Source of the DNA: Mesaphorura yosii
Taxonomy: Eukaryota > Arthropoda > Collembola > Poduromorpha > Tullbergiidae
DNA length: 64,000 bases
Assembly: GCA_009869945.1 (NCBI GenBank)
Contig: WIXG01000001.1
Span: 620,001 to 684,000, forward strand
Direction of reading: 5' to 3'
Shown: piece by piece, positions 14,807 to 26,232 of the stretch
Numbering within the stretch: position 1 is the stretch's first letter
Layout: each line of letters opens with the position of its first letter
Program-made: the position numbers and the translations under genes
The notes under the pieces: generated by a model
Database searches by the model: none
The model's input: the letters and a program-made list of their open reading frames with translations, nothing else
What the model was told of the DNA's origin: nothing

Positions 14807-15785
14807 TCGGAGTCTCACTGACTTGTGGGAGTAGTACCAAATCAACGCTTTATTTAATTTATTGTTAGCTTATAAACTAAGTAGAACGACTAACAGAAAG
14901 ATTGTTTTAATTCTGGCTATGATTTTTGATTATGAGATGGAATTTCTCCAGATCTCTGAAGTGACTAAATAGAAATACGGTTGTGAATCGTGGGCAGCTT
15001 ATTATTGACAATTAATGCATTAATCAATTTCAAGGATCTCTTTCTGTGTACTTAACTTAGTGGTGACGACCATGACGTGATTCCAAAGATACTACGAGTG
15101 CATTGTACTTGTACTTAAGTCGCTAAACAGCCTAAAAAACTGGAAACTTAATTAGTTACAAGTTAAACCGACTAACCGGGTGCTACTAAACCGTAACGTC
15201 CTGCAACATCAGCTACTTGCACTAAAATGCTTGTTAAAAAATTTATCGAAGTATTTTAACACCATGTAATTAGGACCGTATTTAGCAGGAAGATCCGGCT
15301 GTTTGCCGTCTGTGTTAACTGTAAGCACTGTGCTACAAAAACTATGAAGATGACAGGCAGCGAATTGCATTATTTAACGCAAATTATTCTGAAAGAAATT
15401 GTAGTTAATTAGATTTAATGATTGAAAATTGAGAAATAAATCAGACACTGGTGAGCATCAGAATTAAAAGTTTAAGGAGTTCGTCTTGGAGTAAAGCCGC
15501 CGAGGTCCTAATTTGTCCTGACTTTGATACTTTAGCTTCTACTTCGTCCTAGTTTACATCTTGGAGATGAAATGAGACAACAACGCTCAACTCAGTGCTC
15601 TGAGCTCTCATGCGGGAAAGGCTGTTCGAATTATTCAAATTTGTTGTGTTTGATCGTGTTTCGTGCTTGCATTGTTCGACAATCTTTTAATTGCAGCGTA
15701 CTGATAAGAGATCAGTTACCTTTGTTCAGTTCTGACTTCCAAACTTCTTTGCTGCACCACTTTCTTCCAACCTGCAAGGGATCCG
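14807..15785 (+). other. Myosin V 3' UTR and LYRM7 upstream region
   Basis: About 980 bases separate the myosin V stop from the LYRM7 start. An AATAAA at 15435-15440 could end the myosin V transcript. An open frame beginning at 15572 overlaps the LYRM7 start in another frame and shows no family resemblance, so I treat it as chance. Both genes run in the same direction with little space for a separate promoter. Confidence 0.5.
15435..15440 (+). terminator. Candidate myosin V polyadenylation signal
   Basis: AATAAA about 630 nt past the myosin V stop codon and 345 nt before the LYRM7 start; its position fits the 3' end of the upstream transcript. Confidence 0.4.
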
Positions 15786-16326
15786 ATGAACGCGAATACA
15801 AGGCTAAAGGTAGGTCCTTATACGTGAACAGTGCCGACTTACGCGTGGACAATCAAATAATCAATTGACCTTGATGACTTTTTATTGGGATTTAGGTGCT
15901 AAGTATTTTCAAGACATTACATCGGTCGAGGCAGCATGTGTTCAATGGAGATCAAGAAGGACTTCAATGTGAGCCGTAGTTTTATTGAAATTCCAGGAAC
16001 ACAAATTATCATGTGACTTGTTGCAGATATCCGCACAAAGATAAACGAAGAGTTTAGAAAATGGCAGACCGTAGAAGACCCCGCTGAGATCAAAAAATTG
16101 ATAAACATCGCGCATGAGTCAAATGAAATACTCCGTAATAAAATTATCCAAGCACAAGAAGTTCGGCCGAATGTTTACAGTAAGTCATACTCTTCAAAAT
16201 TCTGGTATGCTGTAATGTTCACCTGAACTAATTCTCGAATTTGACAAAACAGGGCTCAGATCAGATCAACTGCAGGCGAACTGCACAAATGCTCGCGAGA
16301 CCTGCGAAAATTGCACGTGCCAGTGA
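15786..16326 (+). CDS. LYRM7: Complex III assembly factor LYRM7/MZM1L (4 exons, 107 aa)
   Basis: LYR-motif protein of the mitochondrial matrix that binds the Rieske iron-sulfur subunit before its insertion into complex III. Exons: 15786-15809 (only 8 codons), 15896-15968, 16027-16179, 16253-16326; total 324 nt, all phases consistent. The N-terminal helix reads VLSIFKTLHRSRQHVF, very close to the vertebrate LYRM7 pattern LFKTLHRTRQ-VF. It is followed by IRTKINEEFRKWQ, matching the family's KINEEFK block. The LYR triplet itself is degenerate (SIF), as in the known orthologs. The C-terminus adds a Cys-rich tail (CTNARETCENCTCQ) that I do not recall from vertebrate versions. The split over tiny exons explains why no long frame marks it. 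The downstream AATAAA at 16437 fits its 3' end. Confidence 0.9.
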
Positions 16327-16436
16327 TGGGATATGACTCATGTCACGAAGTATGAAGTATTTAGGCGTAGAATTCTACGTACGTTTAATATTGAACTCTC
16401 CATAATGCCTGGCAAAAGCATTTCCTCAAAAGCATA

Positions 16437-16442
16437 ATAAAA
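16437..16442 (+). terminator. Probable LYRM7 polyadenylation signal
   Basis: AATAAA about 110 nt past the LYRM7 stop codon, the expected distance for a short 3' UTR. Confidence 0.5.
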
Positions 16443-19281
16443 TCCACCTGATCTAGTCAATTTAATTTCGTAGCAAGCTTTTAATTAATGGAATATTGAG
16501 CCTGTAAACGAGTGCATACGCATGATTGAGCACGTGTAATATAACTACGGCGTGTTGAAACTGAATTTTTAATTTGCGAAAGCAAATTATTTCTTGTAAG
16601 AATCACGAGATGTTTGTGTACGTGACTGCGGGAAGAACTTTGCCATTCTATAGACTTGATCCGTGACCCTTATCTTAAAGACGTCGAAATTAATGTGAAT
16701 TCGCACGTCTCTTCATACCATGCCCAATGAATGGAACCGACTGGACACGAATGAAACTGCTCTTGCGATAGCCGTAGCATTGCCGCTTGAAAGCAAACGA
16801 GACATATTTCTTCGTTAGGTCACAAAGGCCCTTGTGATATTATGCAATAAAATGGCACATAGTACGAGTTCTTTGACAGAATGTGATGAGGCTGGCGGTT
16901 TCATATGCGTAGTGTCAGTGACTGAATTGTTTCAAGTACTTTTTGAAGTCAGAACTAGAGAATAGTTTCCTTATCTGGGATTTAAGTATTCTGCATTAAT
17001 AAATTGTCAAGTTCAGAGGAACCGTTCAAATGTATTTATTTCTGAGCATTATAACCAAAACTCGAGGCTGCTAGTTAACTTTTAATCTTGCTGGGCTGAA
17101 ACTGAAGCTTCTGAAAGGAATACATGTTTTGATTAGGCCGTCTTACACTAACACGACAGCCGCTCCTAACACTGAATGGGACAAAAGTCAGATGAATCTG
17201 AACTTCTGAATTGACTGATCTGACGCAATCGTGCGTTCCGCCCTTGATTTTTAATTAGCTCGCGCATAGCATTAATTTCTGCAACCGTCTGGAAGTCGTA
17301 AGCCAAGGTCATTCTTTGCGACATCGTCTGGCACGGGGACGAAGCGAAACATGTTAGGAACCAAGAATGTGGTTAGCGCTCATACAAGACAGAACAAGCT
17401 TGGTTTGCAGATTGTACAACAGTTTGGTACATTGCACGTGATGTTTTAATCGTCACTCATATTCATCAACATTTTATTTTTGCAAAAATGAGACACCACA
17501 CATGTGATCACGAGTTTGAGTTGTGTACAAAAGCTTCTCTCATGGCTTTAGTGTCTCACGAACTAACTGTTCACTTTGTAGACGCATGACTTGTTTCTAT
17601 TCATGTTTAACACTGCCCTGCATCTTAAATTCAGGAGATTGGTGACCTGTGGGCTGAGTTCAAGCTACTGTCGCGTACGCCTTAATCCTGATCCTAATTC
17701 AGCCTGCAGGCCTGCATTCCCAGATTCTTTTTCGTGACTGCTGCTCGTTGGAATATGAGCACTTGAGAAATGCTCATCGTTGGAATATGAGTTTTGGACA
17801 CAAGGCAATTAAGGAGCCGGCCCCTCGCCGGTCATGCGTCTAATCCATCCAAATCGCCTTTCTTCTCCAGCTTACTGCTTTGTATGAATTATAAAGTGGA
17901 TTAAGTTCTTAATTTAGAACAAGCAACCTTTGCTTCTGTGTTTCACGTCGCTGATTGGCCAGTTCGCCAGTTGGCTGCGGCATAATCTTGCGTAATCTAA
18001 TGCTTCAGGATCCCGTCGAGAATCGATCCCGATAATTTCAAACTCAATTTCCAAGTTAAGTCCCATGTAAGATTGTTATTTTTGTTTTGATAACTTCTGA
18101 AATGCAAAGCATCTCAGTTGAGATTCCAAATCGCAATCATATCCTTCATGCAATAACGAAGTAAACAAGTTTTGAGCATTTTTGTCATTGAACCGTGTTG
18201 TGAATTAACTTTGAACGTACGTGAAAATTGAGGTCTTCATTGTTTACAATCTAAAAGCTGACTAGACAGAATCGCAATTCTGGGACTTTAATCGTCAAAT
18301 GCGGTTGTAAAAAGCGACGAAATAGCATCGTGTGCAGATTCCGATACTAATTTTACTACGACTCAGTCAGTCAGAGCAAGAACGAAACCAGCAGAGATAA
18401 TGATGCTCTGCGTCTTCTGAGTTCAAGAGTTGATCGATCATGTTTAACCTTAGTTTTGTGTGCAATTTCGTTCTGCTACTCCGCGGGTCACGGGCTGATG
18501 ATCAAGACCAAGTATCCAAGTTGTCAAAGTCCATGTGTGATCGTATTTGTACTGACAAACAGAAACAGCTGTCCACGACGCAATACCACCATTCAATGCT
18601 CTATTCACATGTTCAGCTCGTGGCTGGCAGGCTTCTTTCTTTTTGTTAATGATAATTGTAATGACTACCTCGCAAATGGTATCGCTTTATTGCTACTGCC
18701 ACAATACAAAATAAACGCCAAACGCACACTCATGTGTACGTGTACGCGCAATTGTGATGATAATTGATAAGTAGTCCCACACATGAATCAAGTGTTAGTG
18801 ATTTAGTCATCTTACAGCAAATGCAGGTCGATTATTGAGCAAATCAAACCAATCCAGCCACAACTGGGCAGAAGCAGTTGCAAAAGCAGCAGAAAGTTCA
18901 GTCAGTTCAGTTTAGTCAACGGCCAGCGTACAAGAGGACAACAAGTTGTAAAATCTCAACTCTGAATTCTTGAACTCCCTATCTATCCGTATTGCATTAC
19001 TCGTAACTAGCACAGTGTACGTAAACAGACTACAGGCGGACGTGATTCATAGTCCTGTAGTGGAAGAAGGTAAAGCAGAGTCAATAACATCAACTCGTCT
19101 TGGTCGCTATTATTTACTGCAGCCATCACTTCGCTTCGTCTCAATCCTGGTTCAACTGGTCGTGTCAAACGAAGCAAAGTGGGGATTATTCATTGCCATC
19201 GTATCAAGCGTTAAAGATTGTCTCGCCAAGTATTTCTCTCTGGTCACAAATCCCCCAACATAGAAAACTCTACAATCCGCC
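16443..19281. other. Intergenic or 5' region before the CARD gene
   Basis: Roughly 2.8 kb without a supportable exon. The open frames at 18440-18770 and 18970-19263 have no family features. The part just before 19282 probably contains the 5' UTR of the CARD gene; an in-frame TAG at 19261-19263 closes the frame upstream of its start. Confidence 0.5.
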
Positions 19282-19663
19282 ATGGATCGTTTCTATCGAA
19301 TAATCCTAACGAAGTGTCACGAGAAGATTGTCCAGGATCTGGACTACAACATGATCTGCGCCCACCTTATCTGCCAAGACGCCCTTGATTGGAACACGCA
19401 CCACGTCATCGACTCGAAAAGTACAAACGAAGCCAAAGCTGAGGCGCTAATTTCCCTCCTCAGAATGAAGTAAGTTTCCAGTAAATGCGCTGTCATCAAA
19501 GTCTCGAGTTGCTGTCCTGCTCCATTTACTAATGTATCCGATTTCTGTTTCTGTTCACAGGGGACCATCAGCATTCAGAAAATTCATCTCCGCCCTGAAT
19601 GTGGCCGAATACACTACGCTAATTGAAGAAATGAACCGCGCCGCACAAGAGCTGTACAGTTGA
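19282..19663 (+). CDS. CARD-only protein (2 exons, 96 aa)
   Basis: Exons 19282-19469 and 19561-19663 join with matching phase into 96 codons plus stop. The whole protein is one caspase recruitment domain, a six-helix death-fold module that pairs with other CARDs in caspase or immune signalling complexes. The diagnostic blocks are present: helix 2/3 with IVQDLDYNMICAHL, the central DSKSTNEAKAEALISLL, and the helix 5 block KGPSAFRKFISAL that matches the typical K-GP-AF--F--AL pattern. No caspase, NACHT or coiled-coil domain is attached. The start is the first ATG after an in-frame stop, so unless an upstream exon is spliced in, this is a complete stand-alone CARD. Such proteins in other animals often act as dominant regulators of CARD assemblies; the partner here is unknown. 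Confidence 0.88.
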
Positions 19664-19910
19664 GGAATTTCGAGTTCATCGTCTCGTCTAAATAGTTCAT
19701 TAGTTAATTCCTCAAGATGTGATTAGGAAGAGCACCCGCTTTCTGACGCATTTTCTTATGTACCATGTGATTATAATGTACCAAACAGCGACAACGATGG
19801 GAGAATTCCAATCTCCTTGATTTATGTCAACTTAGTGCAAATATCTCACCAATAATGTAAATGTAATTTACCATTCATGTGATCGTGATGTAACTCCAAC
19901 AATGGAAGTC

Positions 19911-19916
19911 AATAAA
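19911..19916 (+). terminator. Probable polyadenylation signal of the CARD gene
   Basis: AATAAA about 250 nt past the CARD stop codon on the same strand. Confidence 0.5.
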
Positions 19917-19970
19917 AACAGAAATCTTTAACTTAATGTTGTGTTGTCAAATTCTGGAATATTTTACCGT

Positions 19971-20024
19971 ACTCAATCAAAACAAATGACTCAATCAAAA
20001 CAAATGACTCAATCAAAACAAATG
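19971..20024 (+). repeat. Tandem repeat, three perfect 18-bp units
   Basis: The unit ACTCAATCAAAACAAATG occurs three times without mismatch, followed by a broken fourth start (ACTCAT). It lies about 300 nt past the CARD gene stop and just after its probable polyadenylation signal. Perfect copies suggest recent expansion. Confidence 0.9.
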
Positions 20025-20984
20025 ACTCATCTACAACCTTGCTTTGTTTACCCGCAGTTTTTTTTAGCGAAATGCAAATATTATGCAAATGCACAGCCAC
20101 GCATGTACTCTGCTTTTCGCAGTCGTAGACAAGCAGCGTACACGCGCCGTACGCGACAACCAAAACATTGGAATTTTTCGCTGGTCCATTCCTCTCATAC
20201 TGATTTAAACTTTGATTGGCTCAACCTTCTGTTTACCCTTTTGGAGAAGTTGAAGTGCAAATTGTGCCCGAACACGTCACGCTCTCGACAATCAACAATG
20301 ACGTTTATTTAAAAACAAATACTTGTACACTTATTCGATTAAAATGCATCGAATGCTTCAAGTCGCACTCTGAAGGTAAAACTGTTCCTGCTAATTACTA
20401 ATACTTCACAGTAAAGGATTTCAATACTACATCGCACGCCTACAAGTAGGCAAACTTCATGGCATAAGTAAATTGTCAGCAATATTGCCATTCGCAATCA
20501 GCACTTTTGTAGTGAACTAAAGTTAGGTTGAGGTAGTCCCATTACGCAAGAGAAGCAAATGGCTCCAGATCTCCCGAAAGCGAAAGCTAAATTATACGCC
20601 CACACACTATTACGACCGATACTTGCGGTCATTTGAGCACTCACGACATATCGCAAAACCAGGCCAGTATGTACGTGCTAAATTTTTCCCATTTGAACCA
20701 TTCTCCAATGCCCGTATTAATAAATTAACCAGTTTCCCGTATAATTATTCACAAACGAGTGCATTATCATATTTAATAGCCAGGTGCGCATTAGGCGTTA
20801 AATGTTTAAGTTTCAGGAGGCCCACCGATCTGTCGCCATTACTTGCATTAACTTAATTAACTAAAGCGTTGGGTTTAGTTAGAGTTAGTGTAAACTATAC
20901 TAATTATCGTAACTCCTATTCAATAAATGCAATTCAATTTGGTGAAATGCTATTCAGAAATTCTTATCATGAGTGAGTCTATCT

Positions 20985-23900
20985 TCAAGGTACTCTTGAC
21001 TTTGCCATTGAGGAATTGGACCAGTGTGGACGTTGCTGGTGCTGCGCGTGGGTTGTCAGATGGTGATGATGGATCGGTGGTGTTGTTGAGTACGGTCTCA
21101 AAATGTCGGACGCATTGCAATCGCTAAGTAGCTTGACTCTCCTGAGTCTGACGCACGTAATCATTGATACCATTCCAACGACAGTCAGGAGAACTGTGCC
21201 CAGTCCTGAAACGAACGCGAAGAAAATGAGAATTTATTGAATTCTGCAGCAAACTAATTGGCAAAAGACTTTACCAAATAAGGCTGTGAAAACTCCGGTT
21301 TTCAAGCAAACGCTGTCTGAATTCTCGGTCTCTGTTTTCTGACTCGCAATTTCTTCATCTTCCTGTAGAACTTTGAGTGCTTGGAAGAGGTTCATCTTTT
21401 CTGACAGCGTCGAGTTAAAATTAGACTCCAATGTGTTTGAGTCCACGGAACGCTTGCGAACATTTTTGACATTTCTCCAATAGCACGGCTGGCTCTGTGC
21501 GGCAATTCAGAGAAACAGTTTAGAAATCCTCCATCATTCAATTGCCAGTTCGTTTGATTTTTTGATTCACTTACCGGACACTGTCCATGGCACATTCGCA
21601 CATCACACTCAATGTAAAGAGCCGGTGAGCCAGTGAACCGGAACGTTTTCAAGTACGCGTACACTTGCGTCTCGTATACCGTTGTGTGCGACCATGTTCC
21701 TCTGAACGGGCTCATCAGTTTGCTGTCCACCGGGCACCTGAAAATGCACAAAGTACAATGAGATTGAAGTACCTTCGTATTGAAGTTTACGAAAATATCA
21801 AAGCTGCCGATGCTGACTCTTCAATTTTCTATCTGTCATTTAATCGCACATAAATTAAACTAGCTGAGAAACCGTAAATCCAAGCCATAAAGCTTGCAAA
21901 ATGCAAAGAGATTGAAGAGCTTACGCGCGTTTATATGTTGATCTCAAGCCTTAATTCTCTGAATTGTTTAATCTTAGCAGTTAACATTCATAAACACAAC
22001 AGCGCATAAAACCTAAAACGCTATGCTGTAACGTTTTCAATTAAGGTTAAGTAAATCAAGGCAGCAGCTGCTGCAGCGACAAATTACCTCTCTATAAACT
22101 GCGACACGAGCAAGTAACTGTAAACCGTACTTAAGTTTATGTTGTTATTTAACTAGACTTGTTTGCTTGAGAAATTGTCAAAGAAAGAATCAAAGCCAAT
22201 TCGTTTTGTCTCACGTTCCCCACAATTGAAGATCGTTCACAAATTAGCGTACCCGTAATGATCAATTAGTTGAATCCTCTTCGATGCTCCATTGTGGGCG
22301 TAACAGTCATTGACGACAATGTCAAATCCGTCGTACTGACTCCGCATGTAAATCATTAGTGTGAGTGGGTCACCTGTACATGGGAAAATTGAGAAATTGC
22401 CCTTACTGTTTCAAATACGAAGCTGATTCTGATTTCTGGTCAGCATGGTCAAGCTTACCGACACGAACCGGGCCACCGACCCGCGTCCCCGACGCACCAA
22501 ACCCATAGCGAACTTCCATGTAGCATTCTGGTGGTGTTAAGGTAAAAACAACTGGATTTCCGGTAGCAACTCTGCTCAGATCAAAATGAGATTGAATTAA
22601 CGTCGAACATTTGGTCAAGCCACCGGCCTTCGGGATTCACACTTCTTAGCTGGCTTACTCAACATCCAGAAACGGGAACGTGACGGTTTTCCAGAAATCG
22701 TAGCCATATTCACAAGTGACTTTGAAATGTTCGTCCCATTCCTCCTCAATCATGGGATTATACTGAACTGTGACTGTATTCCACATGAAGTTTTTCTAAA
22801 TAACAGTCAAACACACACTCGATATGAAAATAACTCTGCGCCCAAGTGTACGTTTTCTTGAAAGTGTCAGCGCGTAAGGAGCTAACTTACCGACGGCTCT
22901 TTTCTTCCTTCGACCTGTGAACACATGAAATAACCAAAAACTTGGTTTAATTGAATTCATCGGTTAAGTTTAACTCAAAGAGAGTTACTGCTCACATGAT
23001 TTGAGGCGCCCAATGTTCCGCATCGATTCAGCCGTATCAGATACTCATAGTAGTCTCTTCCGGTCCCGTTGATGTATACGCAGTCTGGATCGTACGAATA
23101 ACCTGCGTACAGAGCATAAAACTGTTCAATTATGTTAGACAATGAATTCAGTTACTTCTGCTAAAGTGTGATCTTATTTGCTCGCTCAGCCACAATCAAA
23201 CAAGAAAAAACCTCAACTCAAAATCAGTTATTTTCCTTTCTCCGCGTCAGCGCTCAAGATCAGTATCTCTTAATTTGGCATCGTATTCTAATTTTTGCAT
23301 TGTTCGAGTTACTGTGTATTTGCAAGACAATAAGTTTGATTTCAGCATTAAAATGTGGTGATTTGTTGCAAACAGTGATAATAATGATAATGTCGAGCAC
23401 TGTGCTCGAAAAGACGTTCTCCACCCTGATTTATAACGTTATCGTCTTTCTTCTGTTCGTTTTATTGTGATTCATGTTGATTTTAACGGGATTGTGGAGT
23501 AATGATAGTAATAACAACCGCGCTGCAGCAGGCGTGCAGACAACTGCAATCACAATCGCAATTGTCAGGATCATGTAACATGTAACCTTTGTGATATTGT
23601 AATCGTAATGGAGTATGTGCGGCTTGTGCCGTATAACTCGATGTGTGTGCAGCACGATAATTATTATGTAATTCCGTCTTTGACTTTTTGGCGTGCGTTT
23701 GCATTTTTGTGCCGTGTTTGTTGAATTGCTCACGCCTGCAATTATTTTTGTAAATAAATGCAGAGATAACGTGAGCGGCTCTGCGGCGCGTGGTTTACCG
23801 TAAACTTGTGCGAATACACAGATAAAGAGATAAATGATGAAAGTACCTGAGGAGTAAATCAATCCTTGGAATGATCCATTGAACGCGACGCGAATCTTCA

Positions 23901-26232
23901 TGAAATCGTCTTGACATTCGGCTTCGATGTCTGCACGTGCGGAATTATTCAATTAAAATATGACCATAAAATTCGCAAATGCGTCTAATTAAAGTTTACT
24001 CACGTTGAACGCGCGTCATATTGAATGGGTTTCGATAGTTTCTGTCCCAGGCGGCCTGAAGCGGAACGGGATATCTTGTATCAATTAACGGTCGCTCCTG
24101 CCACAGTGGGTCCGTCGCTTCGAGTATCGGCCTTGGTCGCAAGTTGTTTGGCGGAATGTAGCCGGGACCTCCAACAAACACAACCTAAGAACAAAGTGAC
24201 GTGTGACGAGTGTTATCAACTGCATAAATGAATGATGCGATGTAACTGTAATTGTACTCCAAAGTGGCGCTGTGGTACTCGTTCAATGTACCGCATGTGT
24301 CGCAATAAAAGTGTTTTTATTGTCTTTTGCAGATTTAATTTCTATAATTATCCTTCTCAGTATCTCAGCCAATTCAATAGAATTGCTCTTAATATCTGGG
24401 TAACAACGCATTCCGTCGATTCGTGGAAACTCTTTGTGCACTGGTAAGAATTGCACTACGCACTCGAAACACGAGCAGTAGGTTTTTGGATCCTTTCGTG
24501 CTTCCTGTGTCGAGAATTTAGTAAAATTTAGCTTGCTTACTTGTGACCCTCACTGAATTGCACAATGTATTCCACGGAGTTACCCTGATTCTTTTAATGA
24601 ATCCTGGCATAGTGAAACTTATGTTTGTTAACTACTTACCGGCTGGTGGTAAGATCCTTCCTCTTGCAACGCTTCTCGTTCGCGTATTGTTTCATTGCTA
24701 TTGGAGTTAGCATTGGCGTTAGCGTTCAGTGCCTGCTGGATCAGTTGTTGCTGATGAAGGTGATGCTGCTGGAGGAGCGAAGGGTTCAGCGGCGGGTTGA
24801 GGAGTCCGAGTCCAAAGCTTCCGCCGCCCATCGGTCTCTTTGACAATTTATCGCCGCTATTGCCATCTTTGTCACTCGAGTCCTTTGTGGCATTTGCTAT
24901 CCTGTCTCTATGAGTCTTGAGCTGTTGGAATTCATGTGCAAGCCCGAGAAACGGCTCACCCTTCTTGTCCAGTTTGCTTGACGGTTTGTCTGTTGGTGCG
25001 CCGGCTGCCACCGTGGTGGATTTTGCCGTGGATGAAGATTGCGCAGATGATGAAGCGGCCGACGTCGAAGCAGATGACACAAGGACATGTTGTGTGGACG
25101 GCGAAAGAGTTGAAGCAGCAGCCGCAGTTGTTGGCTTTGACTTGGTTGTAGTTAGCTTGACAGGTGTGACTGTCGAAGACGTTGTGAGAAATTCGGTGTC
25201 CGATAATGGGTCTCCGTGCACCTTAACATACGAACGAAAAGAAATTCTTATTCTTACGAACATCAATATTAACGCCTCTTCGGAGCAAAGAATGAAAACA
25301 AATTATTTTTGACCCTTTTCTGTAGCATGAAAGCATTACGTAACAGTTATGCCATGTGCAGCATGAATCAAGTGCCATTCATGCGAGCAATGAAACACAA
25401 TTCTGGTAGACTGGTAGATTGTCCTTCGAACTGCTAATTTGTATGGCAATTGCAGGTCATACACTCGCACTGACTCAGCATGATGCGGCACCGGACGGTC
25501 TAATTACAGAGCAATCTAAAAATAAAAATCGCCAACCAAAATTCCGGTACGTTGCGCTCATCCATTTTCATTTTCAACACAGTAACTCGTACAACTTAAC
25601 CCAAATATATATTACGCATTTTAATCGAGTTAACCTTCAAACTGTTGAAATCCAGCTCATTTCGATCGACAATGACAGAAATGTATTGTCGTCAGGCTTG
25701 TAGTCTGACTGTTGATTCAAATTGATGTTAATGTTAAGTACGTGCATTGGACAAGTTGACAATACTAACACAAATTCGAGAGCACAGGAAATGCAAAGTT
25801 AAGGCGTTAACGTTTTCGTTTCTGTGCATAACAATAGCCAAAGTGCAGTGATCACTGAGCGGCTGAGCAGTGATTATTAAAGATGAGATTGGCGACTGCC
25901 CTGTCTGTTTGACTGTGTTTGAACGATTTCAGTGTACATCCACATTTCACTACTAAAGTCATTGAGGAATTCGGCCTTGAAGATGACCGTAACTAAAGAC
26001 TGGCTATTGCCCACTACTTCCGGTTATTTGTGGCCTCAAGTACGCAAGTAGCGATACTTACCGTGGACAAAACGGAGCATCCAGTCATCACTAACGTCAG
26101 CAGGAAGATTTGATTGATTCGGACCAGCAGCATGGCGCCTGGCCTTCGACTCCGTCGTTTTCCGTAGGCTAATGGCTGGCGGTTCCTCACGGTGGAGGTG
26201 TCTTGTGGTGAAGGCGCGCTGGAGACTCCCAT
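20985..26232 (-). CDS. ZP-domain transmembrane protein, cuticle/apical matrix type (12 exons, 707 aa)
   Basis: Exons from the start: 26232-26062, 25221-24640, 24184-24004, 23930-23847, 23102-22996, 22914-22891, 22795-22659, 22571-22459, 22373-22253, 21737-21575, 21494-21275, 21205-20985; 2124 nt, all phases consistent. A hydrophobic N-terminal segment (LVRINQIFLLTLVMTGCSVL) is the signal sequence; translation may start at its internal ATG at 26133. Exon 2 encodes a Ser/Thr/Ala-rich, then Gln/Asn-rich stalk. The ZP domain begins near residue 313 (EAECQDDFMKIRV) and includes DPDCVYINGTGRDYYEY, LNRCGTLG, IVVNDCYAHNG and IECDVRMCHGQCP. A furin-type site RKR/S follows at 576/577, and a transmembrane helix at about 636-653, with a short His-rich tail. 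ZP proteins of this kind polymerise in the apical extracellular matrix after cleavage. Which insect ZP ortholog it matches is unclear. Confidence 0.93.
22891..22914 (-). other. 24-nt microexon inside the ZP gene
   Basis: Flanked by CAG on its 5' side and GTAAGT on its 3' side (minus strand), it adds eight codons (VEGRKEPS) between GTLGASNH and KNFMWNTV. Its length is a multiple of three, so skipping it keeps the frame. Confidence 0.8.

Larger units (their letters stand above)
19664..20984. other. Convergent intergenic region between CARD gene and ZP gene
   Basis: The plus-strand CARD gene and the minus-strand ZP gene end towards each other here. The stretch holds both 3' UTRs and the 18-bp tandem repeat at 19971-20024. 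No further gene recognised. Confidence 0.5.

Noticed and set aside
15572-15868. 98-codon plus-strand frame with a hydrophobic part
   Set aside because: It overlaps the LYRM7 first exon in a different frame and runs through its intron; LYRM7 explains the region with full phase agreement.
23431-23952. 173-codon minus-strand frame as a separate protein
   Set aside because: Only its first part (23930-23847) is coding, as an exon of the ZP gene; the rest is intron read-through.
24917-25312. 131-codon plus-strand frame
   Set aside because: It lies antisense to exon 2 of the ZP gene and is explained by that exon's low-complexity, stop-poor composition.
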